A stretch of DNA of 64,000 nt from assembly GCA_032464575.1 (NCBI GenBank), contig JAWDKM010000004.1, forward strand, positions 186,001 to 250,000, given 5' to 3'. Below are positions 32,773 to 41,306 of the stretch, piece by piece. Made by a program: the position numbers and the translations under genes. The DNA is from Pontivivens sp032464575. Lineage in GTDB: Bacteria; Pseudomonadota; Alphaproteobacteria; Rhodobacterales; Rhodobacteraceae. Positions within the stretch are counted from its first letter, which is position 1; the number at the start of each line of letters is the position of its first letter. The notes under the pieces are model-generated. The model was not told where the DNA came from and made no database searches. It saw only the letters and a list, made by a program, of their open reading frames with translations.

Positions 32773-34479
32773 CTACTCCGCCGCGGGGCGCAGGAGGTCC
32801 ATCCGCGGCATCTGCTGGAGCAGCGAACGGGTGTAGTCGTCCTGCGGGCGGGTGAAGAGCGCCTCGGTCTCCGCGAGCTCCCGGATCTGCCCGCGCTGCA
32901 TGACGGCGACGCGGTCGCACATCTGGCGGATCACAGGCAGGTCGTGGGAAATGAAGAGGAGCGTGAGGTTAAGTTCCTCCTGCAAATCCTTCAGAAGATT
33001 GAGGATCTGCGCCTGGATCGACACGTCGAGGGCGGATGTCGGCTCGTCGCAGATCAGGATCCGTGGGCGGCTCGCCAGCGCACGGGCGATGGAAATCCGC
33101 TGCCGCTGCCCGCCGGAGAACTCGTGCGGGTATTTCTGCGCCGCGGCCGCCCCCAGGCCCACATGGTCGAGCAGATCGCGGACGATCTGTTTCGTCTCCC
33201 CCTCCGACCCCGTCAGCTTGTGGAAGCGGATGGGCTCGGCGACGATGTCCATGACCTGCATCCGGGCGTTCAGGCTCGAATAGGGATCCTGGAAGATCAT
33301 CTGGAGCTTGCGCCGCGCGACCTTCTCCACCGGATCGCGCCAGTTGCCGTGGACCTCCTGACCCAGCAGGCGCACGGTGCCGCTGTCCTGCTGGTAGAGG
33401 CCGGCGACGATGCGGGCCACGGTGGACTTGCCGGAGCCGCTTTCGCCGACGAGGCCGAAGCTCTCCCCCTCCCGGATCGTGAAGCTCACGTCGTCGACGG
33501 CCTGCAGCATCCGGCGGCGCGACTTGAAGATAGACCTTTCCAGCACGAAGGAGAGGTTGAGGTTCTCGACCGCGATGGCCTCGGCCCCCGTCTTCTCCTC
33601 CCGCGCGGCGCCCAGCCAGTGGGTGCGGATGTCGATCTTGGGCGTGGGCTCGGAGCCGTCGATGTAGTCGACGCTAGAGAAGCGGTACAGCTTCACATCC
33701 GCGCGCGGCACGGCGGAGATCAGCGACTTGGTATATTCGTGCCGCGGCGCGCCGAGGATCTGGGCGGTGTCGCCCGTCTCCACCACCTCGCCGCGATACA
33801 TGACGACGACGCGGTCCGCGATCTCCGCGATCACGCCGATATCGTGGGTGACGAGGACTACGCCGAGCTGCCGCTCGCGGCAGAGGCGCTGGATGAGGTC
33901 GAGGATCTGCTTCTGGATCGAGACGTCGAGCGCGGTGGTCGGCTCGTCGGCGATGACGAGGTCCGGGTCGCCGCAGAGGGCGAGTGCTATGACGACGCGC
34001 TGGCGCATGCCGCCGGAAAACTCATGCGGGAACGCCTTCATCCGGGCCTTCGCCTCCGGGATGCCGACGGCTTCGAGCAGTTCCAGCGCGATCGCCTCGG
34101 CCTCCGCCTCCTTCACGCCGCGTGCGGTCTGGATCGACTCCACGAGCTGCTCGCCGATCCTGAGGAGCGGATTGAGGGAGGTCTGCGGGTCCTGGAAGAT
34201 CATGCCGATCTCGGGGCCGCGGATCCGCCGCATCTGCGGCTCCGACAGGGTACGCAGGTCGCGGCCCTTGAAGAGCACCTCGCCAGCCGCGACCCGGCCC
34301 GGCGGTTCCAACAGATCGATGATGGCGTTGCCGATGGTGGACTTGCCCGCGCCGCTCTCGCCCACCAGCCCCACGATCTCCCCCGGTGCGACCTCCAGCT
34401 TCACGCCGCGGGCGGCCTTCACCACGCCCCGGCGGGTCGGGAATTCGACGTCGAGCGATTTGACTTCGAGAAGGCTCAT
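32773..34479 (-). CDS. Dipeptide/oligopeptide ABC transporter, fused ATP-binding subunits
   Basis: A 568-aa protein with two nucleotide-binding domains, equivalent to DppD and DppF in one chain. First domain: Walker A GESGAGKST, signature SGGMRQR, Walker B LVIADEPT. Second: GESGSGKST, SGGQRQR, ILICDEPT. Each is followed by the oligopeptide-type C-terminal extension region (first one PRHEYTKSLISAVP, second one RPQDDYTRSLLQQMP). The ATG overlaps the permease stop (TGATG), so the permease and ATPase genes are coupled. Confidence 0.93.
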   Translation of the reverse strand: MSLLEVKSLDVEFPTRRGVVKAARGVKLEVAPGEIVGLVGESGAGKSTIGNAIIDLLEPPGRVAAGEVLFKGRDLRTLSEPQMRRIRGPEIGMIFQDPQTSLNPLLRIGEQLVESIQTARGVKEAEAEAIALELLEAVGIPEAKARMKAFPHEFSGGMRQRVVIALALCGDPDLVIADEPTTALDVSIQKQILDLIQRLCRERQLGVVLVTHDIGVIAEIADRVVVMYRGEVVETGDTAQILGAPRHEYTKSLISAVPRADVKLYRFSSVDYIDGSEPTPKIDIRTHWLGAAREEKTGAEAIAVENLNLSFVLERSIFKSRRRMLQAVDDVSFTIREGESFGLVGESGSGKSTVARIVAGLYQQDSGTVRLLGQEVHGNWRDPVEKVARRKLQMIFQDPYSSLNARMQVMDIVAEPIRFHKLTGSEGETKQIVRDLLDHVGLGAAAAQKYPHEFSGGQRQRISIARALASRPRILICDEPTSALDVSIQAQILNLLKDLQEELNLTLLFISHDLPVIRQMCDRVAVMQRGQIRELAETEALFTRPQDDYTRSLLQQMPRMDLLRPAAE

Positions 34480-35402
34480 CAGCGCAGCTTCGGATTGAGG
34501 GCGTCGCGCATCCAGTCGCCGAGCAGGTTCACGGCGAAGACCAGGATGACGAGCGCGATGGCAGGGAAGAAGGTGATCCACCACAGGCCCGAATAGAGGA
34601 ACTCGTTGCCCACGCGGATCAGCGTGCCCAGCGACGGCGTGGTCGGCGGGACGCCCAGGCCGAGGAAGCTGAGCGTCGCCTCCGCGATGATGGCGAGTGC
34701 AAGGCCGATGGTGGCGAGCACCAGCACGGGGCGCAGAACGTTGGGCGCAATGTGGCGCACCATGATGAGCCAGCCCGGCAGGCCGATGACACGGGCGGCC
34801 TGCACGTATTCCTTCTGCCGCTCGACGAGGGCCGCACCGCGGGTGACGCGGGCGAATTGCGGCCAGTCGGTCAGGCCGATCGCGATGATGACGACGTAGA
34901 TCGAGAACTCGTCGATCCGGTCCGGCGGGATGAACTGCCGCCCGATTCCGTTGATCAGGATCGCGACGAGGATCCCCGGCAGGGTGAGCTGCACGTCGGC
35001 GATCCGCATGATGACCGTGTCGACCCAGCCGCCGACATAGCCGGAGATCACGCCGAGCACGACGCCCAGCGTCATGCCCAGGAGCACGGCCGCCGCCCCG
35101 ATGATGATCGAGAGCCGCCCGCCATAGAGGATGGTCGAGAACATGTCCCGACCCTGGTTGTCGGTGCCGAGAAGGTATTGCGGCTGCCCGCCCTCCGCCC
35201 AGGCGGGCGGCAGCTTGCCGTCCCAGAGCGAGACCTGCGCGGGGTCGAACGGATCGAAGGGCGCGAAGACCGGCGCGAAGAGCGAGACGAAGATCACGCC
35301 GATCGTGACGGCGGCGGCAACGATCGCGACGGGCGAGCGCCAGAAGGAATAGGCGATGTCGCTGTCGATCATCGCGGTGCGGAAACGGGTGAGCGCGCGC
35401 AT
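34479..35402 (-). CDS. Dipeptide-type ABC transporter permease (DppC-like)
   Basis: A 307-aa inner-membrane permease. The N-terminal OppC-type segment (SPVAIVAAAVTIGVIFVSLF) is followed by YLLGTDNQGRDMFSTILYG, typical of DppC/OppC, and the EAA-type loop YVQAARVIGLPGWLIMVRHI. About six membrane segments. The start overlaps the stop of the DppB-like gene as TGATG, and its own stop overlaps the ATPase start in the same way. Confidence 0.92.
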   Translation of the reverse strand: MRALTRFRTAMIDSDIAYSFWRSPVAIVAAAVTIGVIFVSLFAPVFAPFDPFDPAQVSLWDGKLPPAWAEGGQPQYLLGTDNQGRDMFSTILYGGRLSIIIGAAAVLLGMTLGVVLGVISGYVGGWVDTVIMRIADVQLTLPGILVAILINGIGRQFIPPDRIDEFSIYVVIIAIGLTDWPQFARVTRGAALVERQKEYVQAARVIGLPGWLIMVRHIAPNVLRPVLVLATIGLALAIIAEATLSFLGLGVPPTTPSLGTLIRVGNEFLYSGLWWITFFPAIALVILVFAVNLLGDWMRDALNPKLR

Positions 35403-36373
35403 CAGGTGGCTCCGATCCGGATACGGGGATCGATGACCGCGTAGAGCAGGTCGACGATCAGGTTCACGGTGACGAAGAGGAGGGCAACGAACATCAGGTA
35501 AGCCGACATGATCGGCACATCGACGAATTCGACCGCCTGGATGAAGAGAAGGCCCGTGCCTGGCCACTGAAACACCGTCTCGGTGATGACGGAATAGGCG
35601 ATCAGGCCGCCGATGTTGATCCCGATGATGGTGATGACGGGCACCAGCGTGTTCTTGAGCGCGTGGCGGAAGTTGATGACCCGCTCGGGCAGGCCGCGCG
35701 CGCGGGCGAACTTGATGAAGTCGGTGCGCATGACCTCCAGCATCTCGGCCCGCACGAGGCGCAGGATCATGGTGAGCTGGAAGAGCGACAGCGTGATCGC
35801 GGGCAGGATGATCGCCCGCCAGCCGTCGGCCGTCAGGAACGAGGTGCGCCACCAACCCAGATCCACCGTGCCGGGCCGCCCGTTGGAGGGCAGCCATCTG
35901 AGCTGAACGGCGAAGAGGTAGATGAGCGAGATGCCGATGATGAAGGTGGGCAGGCTGACGCCCACGAGGGATGAGGACAGCAGGAAGCGCGACAGCCACG
36001 AATTTCGCGCGATCCCCGTATAGACGCCCGCCGTGATCCCCAGCCCCATCGCGATGATGGCGGAGACGAAGACGAGTTCCAGCGTCGCGGGCAGCCGGTC
36101 CATGATGACCTCGGTCACGGGCTGGCGCAGGCGGTAGCTCAGCCCGAACTCGCCCTGCACCGCGTTGCCGAGGAACCGGACATACTGCACCGGGATCGGG
36201 TCGTTGAGGCCGAGTTCGTCGCGGATGCGCTCGCGATCCTCGCGGCTCGCCTCTTGTCCGACCATGTTGTTGACCGGGTCGCCGGCGAAGTTGAAGAGCG
36301 AGAAGCTGACCGCGGAGACCACCAGCATGACGAGGCCTGCCTGCAGGAATCGGCGCAGGATGTAGGTCAGCAT
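35402..36373 (-). CDS. Dipeptide-type ABC transporter permease (DppB-like)
   Basis: A 323-aa permease of the DppB/OppB type: MLTYILRRFLQAGLVMLVVS at the start, GDPVNNMVGQ, and the EAA-type loop FIKFARARGLPERVINFRHA followed by LKNTLVPVITIIG. Six membrane segments. The ATG at 36371-36373 has GGGAGAAAGAG upstream; the longer frame to 36511 is non-coding repeat. Second gene of the binding protein-DppB-DppC-DppDF operon. Confidence 0.92.
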   Translation of the reverse strand: MLTYILRRFLQAGLVMLVVSAVSFSLFNFAGDPVNNMVGQEASREDRERIRDELGLNDPIPVQYVRFLGNAVQGEFGLSYRLRQPVTEVIMDRLPATLELVFVSAIIAMGLGITAGVYTGIARNSWLSRFLLSSSLVGVSLPTFIIGISLIYLFAVQLRWLPSNGRPGTVDLGWWRTSFLTADGWRAIILPAITLSLFQLTMILRLVRAEMLEVMRTDFIKFARARGLPERVINFRHALKNTLVPVITIIGINIGGLIAYSVITETVFQWPGTGLLFIQAVEFVDVPIMSAYLMFVALLFVTVNLIVDLLYAVIDPRIRIGAT

Positions 36374-36399
36374 CTGGCTCTTTCTCCCTATTGCCACCA

Positions 36400-36480
36400 C
36401 CCCGGACCGGATCCGGGGTCTCTCGCGGGCTTCGGTTTCGTCTGGCTCGGGCCGGTCCCGGCGCTTCGGCCGGAACGATG
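36400..36480. repeat. Two dispersed hairpin repeats in the transporter operon
   Basis: 36400-36418 is CCCCGGA, 5-nt loop, TCCGGGG; 36454-36480 is a copy of the GTCCCGGCGCTTCGGCCGG repeat also found at 1361-1388 and 42703-42730. They lie between the binding-protein gene and the DppB-like gene, along with the hairpin at 36513-36541. The 177-nt gap contains no gene. Confidence 0.65.
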
Positions 36481-36512
36481 CGCCGCGCGATGGCGACGTC
36501 TTAGAATGCAAC

Positions 36513-36541
36513 GCCCCGCCGGATGCAAGTCCCGGCGGGGC
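36513..36541 (-). terminator. Intra-operon stem-loop after the binding-protein gene
   Basis: A perfect 10-bp stem, GCCCCGCCGG with CCGGCGGGGC, 9-nt loop, 10 nt after the stop of the substrate-binding gene. There is only a weak T-rich tail on the minus strand, so it is more likely a partial terminator or an mRNA 3'-end stabiliser that raises binding-protein expression over the permeases. Confidence 0.55.
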
Positions 36542-36550
36542 GCGCTCAGC

Positions 36551-38110
36551 TTACTCGTTCACGATCGCGTAGCGGAAGCGCGGCGTGTCGTCGGCCGCGA
36601 TCGGCAGCTCCACGTTGTCCGCCAGACCCCAGGCGAGCACCTGATGGTGAATCACCGAATAGGGCAGTGCCTCGTCGACGATGTTCCAGGCCTCCGAGAT
36701 CAGCTCGCCGCGCGCGTCGAGATCGGTCTCCACCGCCATGGCGGCGACCAGCTCGTCGAGCTGCGGGTCGGAATAGCCGGTGGCGTTCCAGGAGCCCTCG
36801 CTGTCCATCAGAAACGAGAAGATGTAGTGGCTGTCGAGCGTCGGCACGCCCCAGCCCAGCAGGAAGAAGTCGGTCTCCCGGTTCTGGATCTTGGGGAAGT
36901 GCTGGGCGCGCGGCAGCGCCTCGAGCTGCACCTCGATCCCGATCCGCGCCAGCATCGCGACGGCGGCCTGGCAGATCGCCTCGTCGTTGTTGTAGCGGTT
37001 GTTCGGGCAGTCGAGCCGGACGGAGAAGCCGTCGCCGTAGCCCGCCTCGTCCATCAGGGAGTTCGCCATCTCGATGTCGACCTCGGTCGGCGCGTCCATA
37101 TCCTCGGTGTAGCCGAGCACGCCCGGGGAGGCGACCATGCCGCCCGGTGCCGAGAGGCCGTCCATCACCACGCGCTGGATCGCGGAGCGGTCGATGGCCA
37201 TGTCGACCGCCTGGCGCACGCGCACGTCGGAGAACGGGTTGCCCTCGACGGATGCGGTGCGCAGATCCTCGGCCCCCTGGTCGAAGCCGAAGAAGATCGA
37301 GCGGACCTGCGGGGTCGTGCTCACCGTCAGGCCGTCGGCCTGCTCGATGCGGTTGAGATCCTGCAGCGGCGGATCGAGCACGAAGTCGACCTCACCCGAC
37401 AGGAGTGCCGCGACACGGGTCGCCGCGTTGGTGATCGGGCGGTATTCGAGCCGCTGGACGTTGCCCGGGAACTCGCCCTCGCCCCACCAATCCGCGTTGC
37501 GCACGAGCACCGTGCGCTCCTCGGGCAGGCGTTCCTCGACGACGAAGGGGCCGGTGCCGTTGGAATTGCGGATCGCGAACGTCTCCTCGTTCGCGGCGTA
37601 GTCCTGCGGGATCTCCACGCCGTTCTCGGTCGCCCAGCCCTCGTCCATGATGAAGATCGAGGTGAGCTGGTTGGGCAGGATCGGGTTGGGGCCGTCGGTG
37701 CGCAGGATGACGGTGTAGTCGTCGACCTTCTCCACCTCGGTCACCGAGTCGATGAGGGTCGAGAAGTCGGAGCTTTCCGCCTTCGCCCGGTTGATCGAGA
37801 AGACGACGTCGTCGGCGTTGAACTCCTGCCCGCCGGAAAAGGTCACGCCCTCGCGCAGGGTGAACTGCCAGCCGCCGTCCACGACCTCCCAGTCGGTCGC
37901 GAGTTCGGGCTCGAGCTCGAGCGCCGGGTTGCGGGTGACGAGCGATTCGTAGATCAGCCCGTTCATCGCCGTCGTCGGACCCTCGTTCTGCGAGTGCGGA
38001 TCCAGCGTCAGCGCGTCGCCCTGCGTCGTGTAGCGCAGCGTCTGGGCGCTGGCCGCGGACGCAAGCAGTGCTGCGCCAAGCGTCAGCGCGGTCAAGGTGC
38101 GGATGGTCAT
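36551..38110 (-). CDS. ABC transporter substrate-binding protein, dipeptide family 5
   Basis: A 519-aa periplasmic binding protein (SBP_bac_5). Signal peptide MTIRTLTALTLGAALLASAA with cleavage after ASA. The mature part begins QTLRYTTQGDALTLDPHS, and family landmarks are YESLVTRNPALELEPELATD, TFSGGQEFNADDVVFSI and the C-lobe around FPKIQNRETDFFLLGWG. It is the first gene of the operon with DppB-, DppC- and DppDF-like proteins. The cargo (peptide, sugar, nickel or other) cannot be decided. Confidence 0.92.
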   Translation of the reverse strand: MTIRTLTALTLGAALLASAASAQTLRYTTQGDALTLDPHSQNEGPTTAMNGLIYESLVTRNPALELEPELATDWEVVDGGWQFTLREGVTFSGGQEFNADDVVFSINRAKAESSDFSTLIDSVTEVEKVDDYTVILRTDGPNPILPNQLTSIFIMDEGWATENGVEIPQDYAANEETFAIRNSNGTGPFVVEERLPEERTVLVRNADWWGEGEFPGNVQRLEYRPITNAATRVAALLSGEVDFVLDPPLQDLNRIEQADGLTVSTTPQVRSIFFGFDQGAEDLRTASVEGNPFSDVRVRQAVDMAIDRSAIQRVVMDGLSAPGGMVASPGVLGYTEDMDAPTEVDIEMANSLMDEAGYGDGFSVRLDCPNNRYNNDEAICQAAVAMLARIGIEVQLEALPRAQHFPKIQNRETDFFLLGWGVPTLDSHYIFSFLMDSEGSWNATGYSDPQLDELVAAMAVETDLDARGELISEAWNIVDEALPYSVIHHQVLAWGLADNVELPIAADDTPRFRYAIVNE

Positions 38111-38291
38111 GAGGGGACCTCTCTCCTGTTGCTGTGGACCGGTCGTCGAACGCGACCGCTAAGGACAAAGGCTTTGACCTTTTGACCGGATAGTCAAGAG
38201 ACGCACCGGGCCTCGACTGTCGCGATGGGCGTATTTGGGGAAAGATGAAGGCGAGGACGCTTGAACGGGACCCTGCGTCATGCCACCTTTA

Positions 38292-38309
38292 TCTGAACAA
38301 GCGTTCAGA
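38292..38309. promoter_or_regulatory. Perfect palindrome upstream of thiolase operon
   Basis: TCTGAAC, AAGC spacer, GTTCAGA: an 18-bp perfect inverted repeat 19 nt before the thiolase start. Its size and place fit a TetR- or GntR-type operator for an acyl-CoA-catabolic operon. No regulator gene lies next to it, so the regulator would be encoded elsewhere. Confidence 0.55.
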
Positions 38310-38327
38310 ACTTCCGGGGAGGGAAGG

Positions 38328-39500
38328 ATGATCGAGGATCCCATCGTCATCGTCGGTGCGAGCCGCACGCCCATGGGCGGGTTCCAGGGCGAGCTTGCGG
38401 GGGCGACCGCCTCCGAGCTCGGCGGGTCGGCCATCGCGGCAGCCCTTGCGGGCGGCGGGATAGCGGCGGGCGATGTGGACGAGCTGCTGATGGGCTGCGT
38501 CCTGCCCGCGGGTCAGGGCCAGGCGCCCGCGCGGCAGGCGGGTTTCGCCGCCGGGCTGGGCGAGGAGGTGCCCGCCACCACGCTCAACAAAATGTGCGGC
38601 TCGGGCATGAAGGCGGTGATGATGGCCCACGACCAGCTCGCCTTGGGCAACGGCACGGTCGTCGTCGCGGGCGGGATGGAGAGCATGACGAACGCCCCCT
38701 ACCTGTTGCCGAAGATGCGGGGCGGCGCGCGGCTCGGCCACGGCGAGGTGGTGGACCACATGTTCCTCGACGGGCTGGAGGACGCCTATGACAGGGGCCG
38801 TCTGATGGGCACCTTCGCCGAGGATTGCGCGGAGAAGTACCAGTTCACCCGCGAGGCGCAGGACGCCTATGCGCTCGCATCGCTCGACCGGGCGCAGAAC
38901 GCGGATTTCTCCGGTGAGATCTCCACGATGACGGTGAAGGGCCGCAAGGGCGACAGCGTGGTGGAGAGCGACGAGCAGCCGCGCACCGCCCGCCCCGACA
39001 AGATCCCGAACCTCAAGCCCGCCTTTCGCAAGGACGGCACGGTGACGGCGGCCAATGCCTCCAGCATCTCCGACGGGGCGGCGGCATTGGTGCTGATGCG
39101 CCAGTCCGAAGCGGAGGCGCGGGGCCTGACGCCGCGCGCCCGCATCCTGGGCCACGAGAGCCACGCGCAGGCGCCCGGCTGGTTCACGACCGCGCCCGTG
39201 CCCGCTGCCCGGCGGCTGATGGAGCGCGTCGGGTGGAGCGTCGACGACGTCGATCTCTTCGAGGTGAACGAGGCGTTTGCGGTCGTCCCCATGGCCTTCA
39301 TGGCCGAGACCGGCGCGCCGCATGAGAAGGTGAACGTGAACGGCGGGGCCTGCGCGCTCGGCCATCCCATCGGGGCCTCCGGCGCGCGCATCCTCGTGAC
39401 CCTGCTCAACGCCTTGGAGAAGCGCGACGCGACCCGCGGCCTCGCTGCGATCTGCATCGGCGGCGGCGAGGGCACCGCCGTGGCGATCGAGCGCATTTGA
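38328..39500 (+). CDS. Acetyl-CoA acetyltransferase (thiolase)
   Basis: Thiolase of 390 aa that joins or cleaves acyl-CoA and acetyl-CoA. Nucleophile motif NKMCGSGMKAVM, C-terminal NGGACALGHPIGASGARI with catalytic His, and CIGGGEGTAVAIE with the Cys slightly shifted from the usual C-G-GxG. RBS GGGGAGGGAAGG precedes the ATG at 38328; an upstream in-frame ATG at 38280 would include the palindrome. It opens the operon with the DddL-like lyase, two rhodaneses and an acyl-CoA dehydrogenase. Confidence 0.92.
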   Translation: MIEDPIVIVGASRTPMGGFQGELAGATASELGGSAIAAALAGGGIAAGDVDELLMGCVLPAGQGQAPARQAGFAAGLGEEVPATTLNKMCGSGMKAVMMAHDQLALGNGTVVVAGGMESMTNAPYLLPKMRGGARLGHGEVVDHMFLDGLEDAYDRGRLMGTFAEDCAEKYQFTREAQDAYALASLDRAQNADFSGEISTMTVKGRKGDSVVESDEQPRTARPDKIPNLKPAFRKDGTVTAANASSISDGAAALVLMRQSEAEARGLTPRARILGHESHAQAPGWFTTAPVPAARRLMERVGWSVDDVDLFEVNEAFAVVPMAFMAETGAPHEKVNVNGGACALGHPIGASGARILVTLLNALEKRDATRGLAAICIGGGEGTAVAIERI

Positions 39501-39522
39501 CCGAGCGGGGGCGCCGGGCGAC

Positions 39523-40236
39523 ATGACGGCCATGGAACCGCACGAGATCATCGCACCCGACGCGCCGCCCGAGGGCCTGCCGCCCGAGCGGCTGTCGCGC
39601 CGGCCCGACTGGGTCTACCTCCTGCGCGAGTTCGGCGAGATGTACCGCCGGGGCTCCTCCGGCGGGTCGAAGGCCATCCGGTCCCACCAGCGCCGCGTGC
39701 GCGAGGCGATCGGCCGGGTGCTCGCCGACGACCCCGGCGTCGCCCACCGCCATCGCGAGGACAAGCCCGTGACCGCCCATCTGCGCCGCGCCCTCGACCA
39801 GGGGCGGCGCGAACGGACCGAGAGCGTGGTGCGCGCCATCGACGCCGTGCGCGACGAGCTGTCCTGGCTCTACGGCTACGAGAGGGTGCCCCGCGGCCTC
39901 GCCCAGAAATTTGCCTATGCCGAGTTCGCGGGGCCGCAAGGCCCGGTCGTGACGGAGCATCTGATCCTGGGCGTCGTGCTCTTCGCGCCCGGCACGACCT
40001 ATCCCGCCCATGCGCATGAGGGACTGACGGAGAGCTACTACACCCTGTCGGGCAGCGTGTCGGAGAACGACGACGGCGTGTTCGCGCCGGGCTCCATGAT
40101 CTTCAACCCGCCCGGACGGCGGCACCGCATCACGACCGGCGATCATGAGCCGGTGCTGCTGACCTATGCGTGGGAGGGTGCGCGCGACAAGCTGGTGGCC
40201 CAGAAGATGACATTCGCGAAAAGGGGAAGGGCATGA
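39523..40236 (+). CDS. dddL: DMSP lyase, DddL-like cupin enzyme
   Basis: A 237-aa cupin protein recognised as a dimethylsulfoniopropionate lyase of the DddL/DddQ family, which splits DMSP into dimethyl sulfide and acrylate at a metal centre. The N-terminal helical part has RPDWVYLLREFGEMYRRGS; the cupin has LVLFAPGTTYPAHAH-type residues (here LGVVLFAPGTTYPAHAHEG), then ESYYTLSG, supplying the HxH...E/Y metal and catalytic positions, and NPPGRRHRITTGDHEP with the third His. The name is from memory of the family, not from a search. Its stop overlaps the rhodanese start as ATGA. Confidence 0.78.
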   Translation: MTAMEPHEIIAPDAPPEGLPPERLSRRPDWVYLLREFGEMYRRGSSGGSKAIRSHQRRVREAIGRVLADDPGVAHRHREDKPVTAHLRRALDQGRRERTESVVRAIDAVRDELSWLYGYERVPRGLAQKFAYAEFAGPQGPVVTEHLILGVVLFAPGTTYPAHAHEGLTESYYTLSGSVSENDDGVFAPGSMIFNPPGRRHRITTGDHEPVLLTYAWEGARDKLVAQKMTFAKRGRA

Positions 40237-40607
40237 AGACGCTGAGCGATATGGTGGCGGCCGCGAAGGCCGAGGTCGAGACCGTGACGGTGGCCGATGC
40301 GATGGGCCTGCACGGGCGCGCGGACGTGACCTTCGTCGACGTGCGCGAACCGCCCGAGGTGGCGCAGGGCCGCATCGCGGGCGCGGTGCCGGTGCCGCGC
40401 GGCACGCTGGAATTCGCCATCGACGGCCCGTCTCCGAACCCTGCAATGGCCGACAAGGGGCGCACCTACGTCTTCTACTGCGCCGCCGGGGGACGCGCCG
40501 CGCTGGCCGCGGCGACGGCACGCGAGATGGGCTATGCCCACGCCAAGGTCATGGAGACCGGCTTCGGCAACTGGAAGGAGGCCGGCGGGCCGGAGGAGGG
40601 CCGGTGA
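40233..40607 (+). CDS. Single-domain rhodanese
   Basis: A 124-aa rhodanese (sulfurtransferase) domain protein: VTFVDVREPPEVAQGRIAGA is the CH2A motif and YVFYCAAGGRAALAA the active-site loop with the persulfide-forming Cys. The ATG at 40233 overlaps the dddL stop; RBS AAGGGGAAGG. Its stop overlaps the next gene's GTG. Neighbouring DMSP-lyase and acyl-CoA genes suggest handling of sulfane sulfur in the same pathway, which is inference. Confidence 0.88.
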   Translation: MKTLSDMVAAAKAEVETVTVADAMGLHGRADVTFVDVREPPEVAQGRIAGAVPVPRGTLEFAIDGPSPNPAMADKGRTYVFYCAAGGRAALAAATAREMGYAHAKVMETGFGNWKEAGGPEEGR

Positions 40608-41305
40608 TCTTCGTGGAGGATCCAGCCGAACTCTCCCGCTACCCGGGCTGGAGCTGCATCGTTCTGACCAAGGGGATGGAGGCGGGTGAGGCCATTGCCG
40701 CCGGTCATTTCGACGCGCTGGCCGAAATCGGCTTTCACGGACCCGGTGCCGAGGCCTGGTTCCCCGCCATGGACACCTACTTCACCGAGACGGGCGGCGG
40801 GCCGCAGCTGCGCACGCTGGACGAGGCGCTCTTCGCGCAGGTCGTCGCCGATGCCGTCGTCACCGGGCGGCACGAGCGGCTGGTGGTGCTGCGCGCGGCC
40901 GAGGGCGACGCGCGGCGCGGTGCCGACAGGATGGTGGCGCAGGCGAACGGGGTCGTGGAGCACATCGCCGCCGCCGACGCCCTCGCGCTCGTCGAGGATC
41001 CCGACGTCCAGTTCATCGACCTGCGCGACGTGCGGGAGGTCCACCGCGAGGGCCACATCCCCGGCGACTACCACTGCCCGCGCGGGATGCTGGAGTTCTG
41101 GCTCGACCCGAGCTCGGAATATGCGAAACCGGTGTTCCAGCAGGACAAGAAGTACGTCTTTTACTGCGCGGCCGGCATGCGCTCCGCCCTCGCGGCGAAG
41201 ACGGCGGTGGAGATGGGGCTGCAGAACGTCGCCCATATCGAGGACGGCTTCGCCGGCTGGCGCACGGCCGGCGGACCGGTGAAGGAACGACTGAGGATCC
41301 TCTGA
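40604..41305 (+). CDS. Rhodanese with unrecognised N-terminal domain
   Basis: A 233-aa protein. Residues about 115-233 form a rhodanese domain (VQFIDLRDVREVHREGHIPG and YVFYCAAGMRSALAAK with active-site Cys) similar to the preceding gene's. The first 110 or so residues (IFVEDPAELSRYPGWSCIVL onward, with GPGAEAWFPAMDTYF) match no family I know. Start is GTG at 40604, overlapping the previous stop as GTGA. The pair of consecutive rhodaneses probably acts together. Confidence 0.82.
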   Translation: MIFVEDPAELSRYPGWSCIVLTKGMEAGEAIAAGHFDALAEIGFHGPGAEAWFPAMDTYFTETGGGPQLRTLDEALFAQVVADAVVTGRHERLVVLRAAEGDARRGADRMVAQANGVVEHIAAADALALVEDPDVQFIDLRDVREVHREGHIPGDYHCPRGMLEFWLDPSSEYAKPVFQQDKKYVFYCAAGMRSALAAKTAVEMGLQNVAHIEDGFAGWRTAGGPVKERLRIL

Positions 41306-41306
41306 C

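Noticed and set aside
32455..34596. 713-codon plus-strand frame opposite the DppDF-like gene
   Set aside because: Antisense shadow; the minus strand has two complete ABC ATPase domains.
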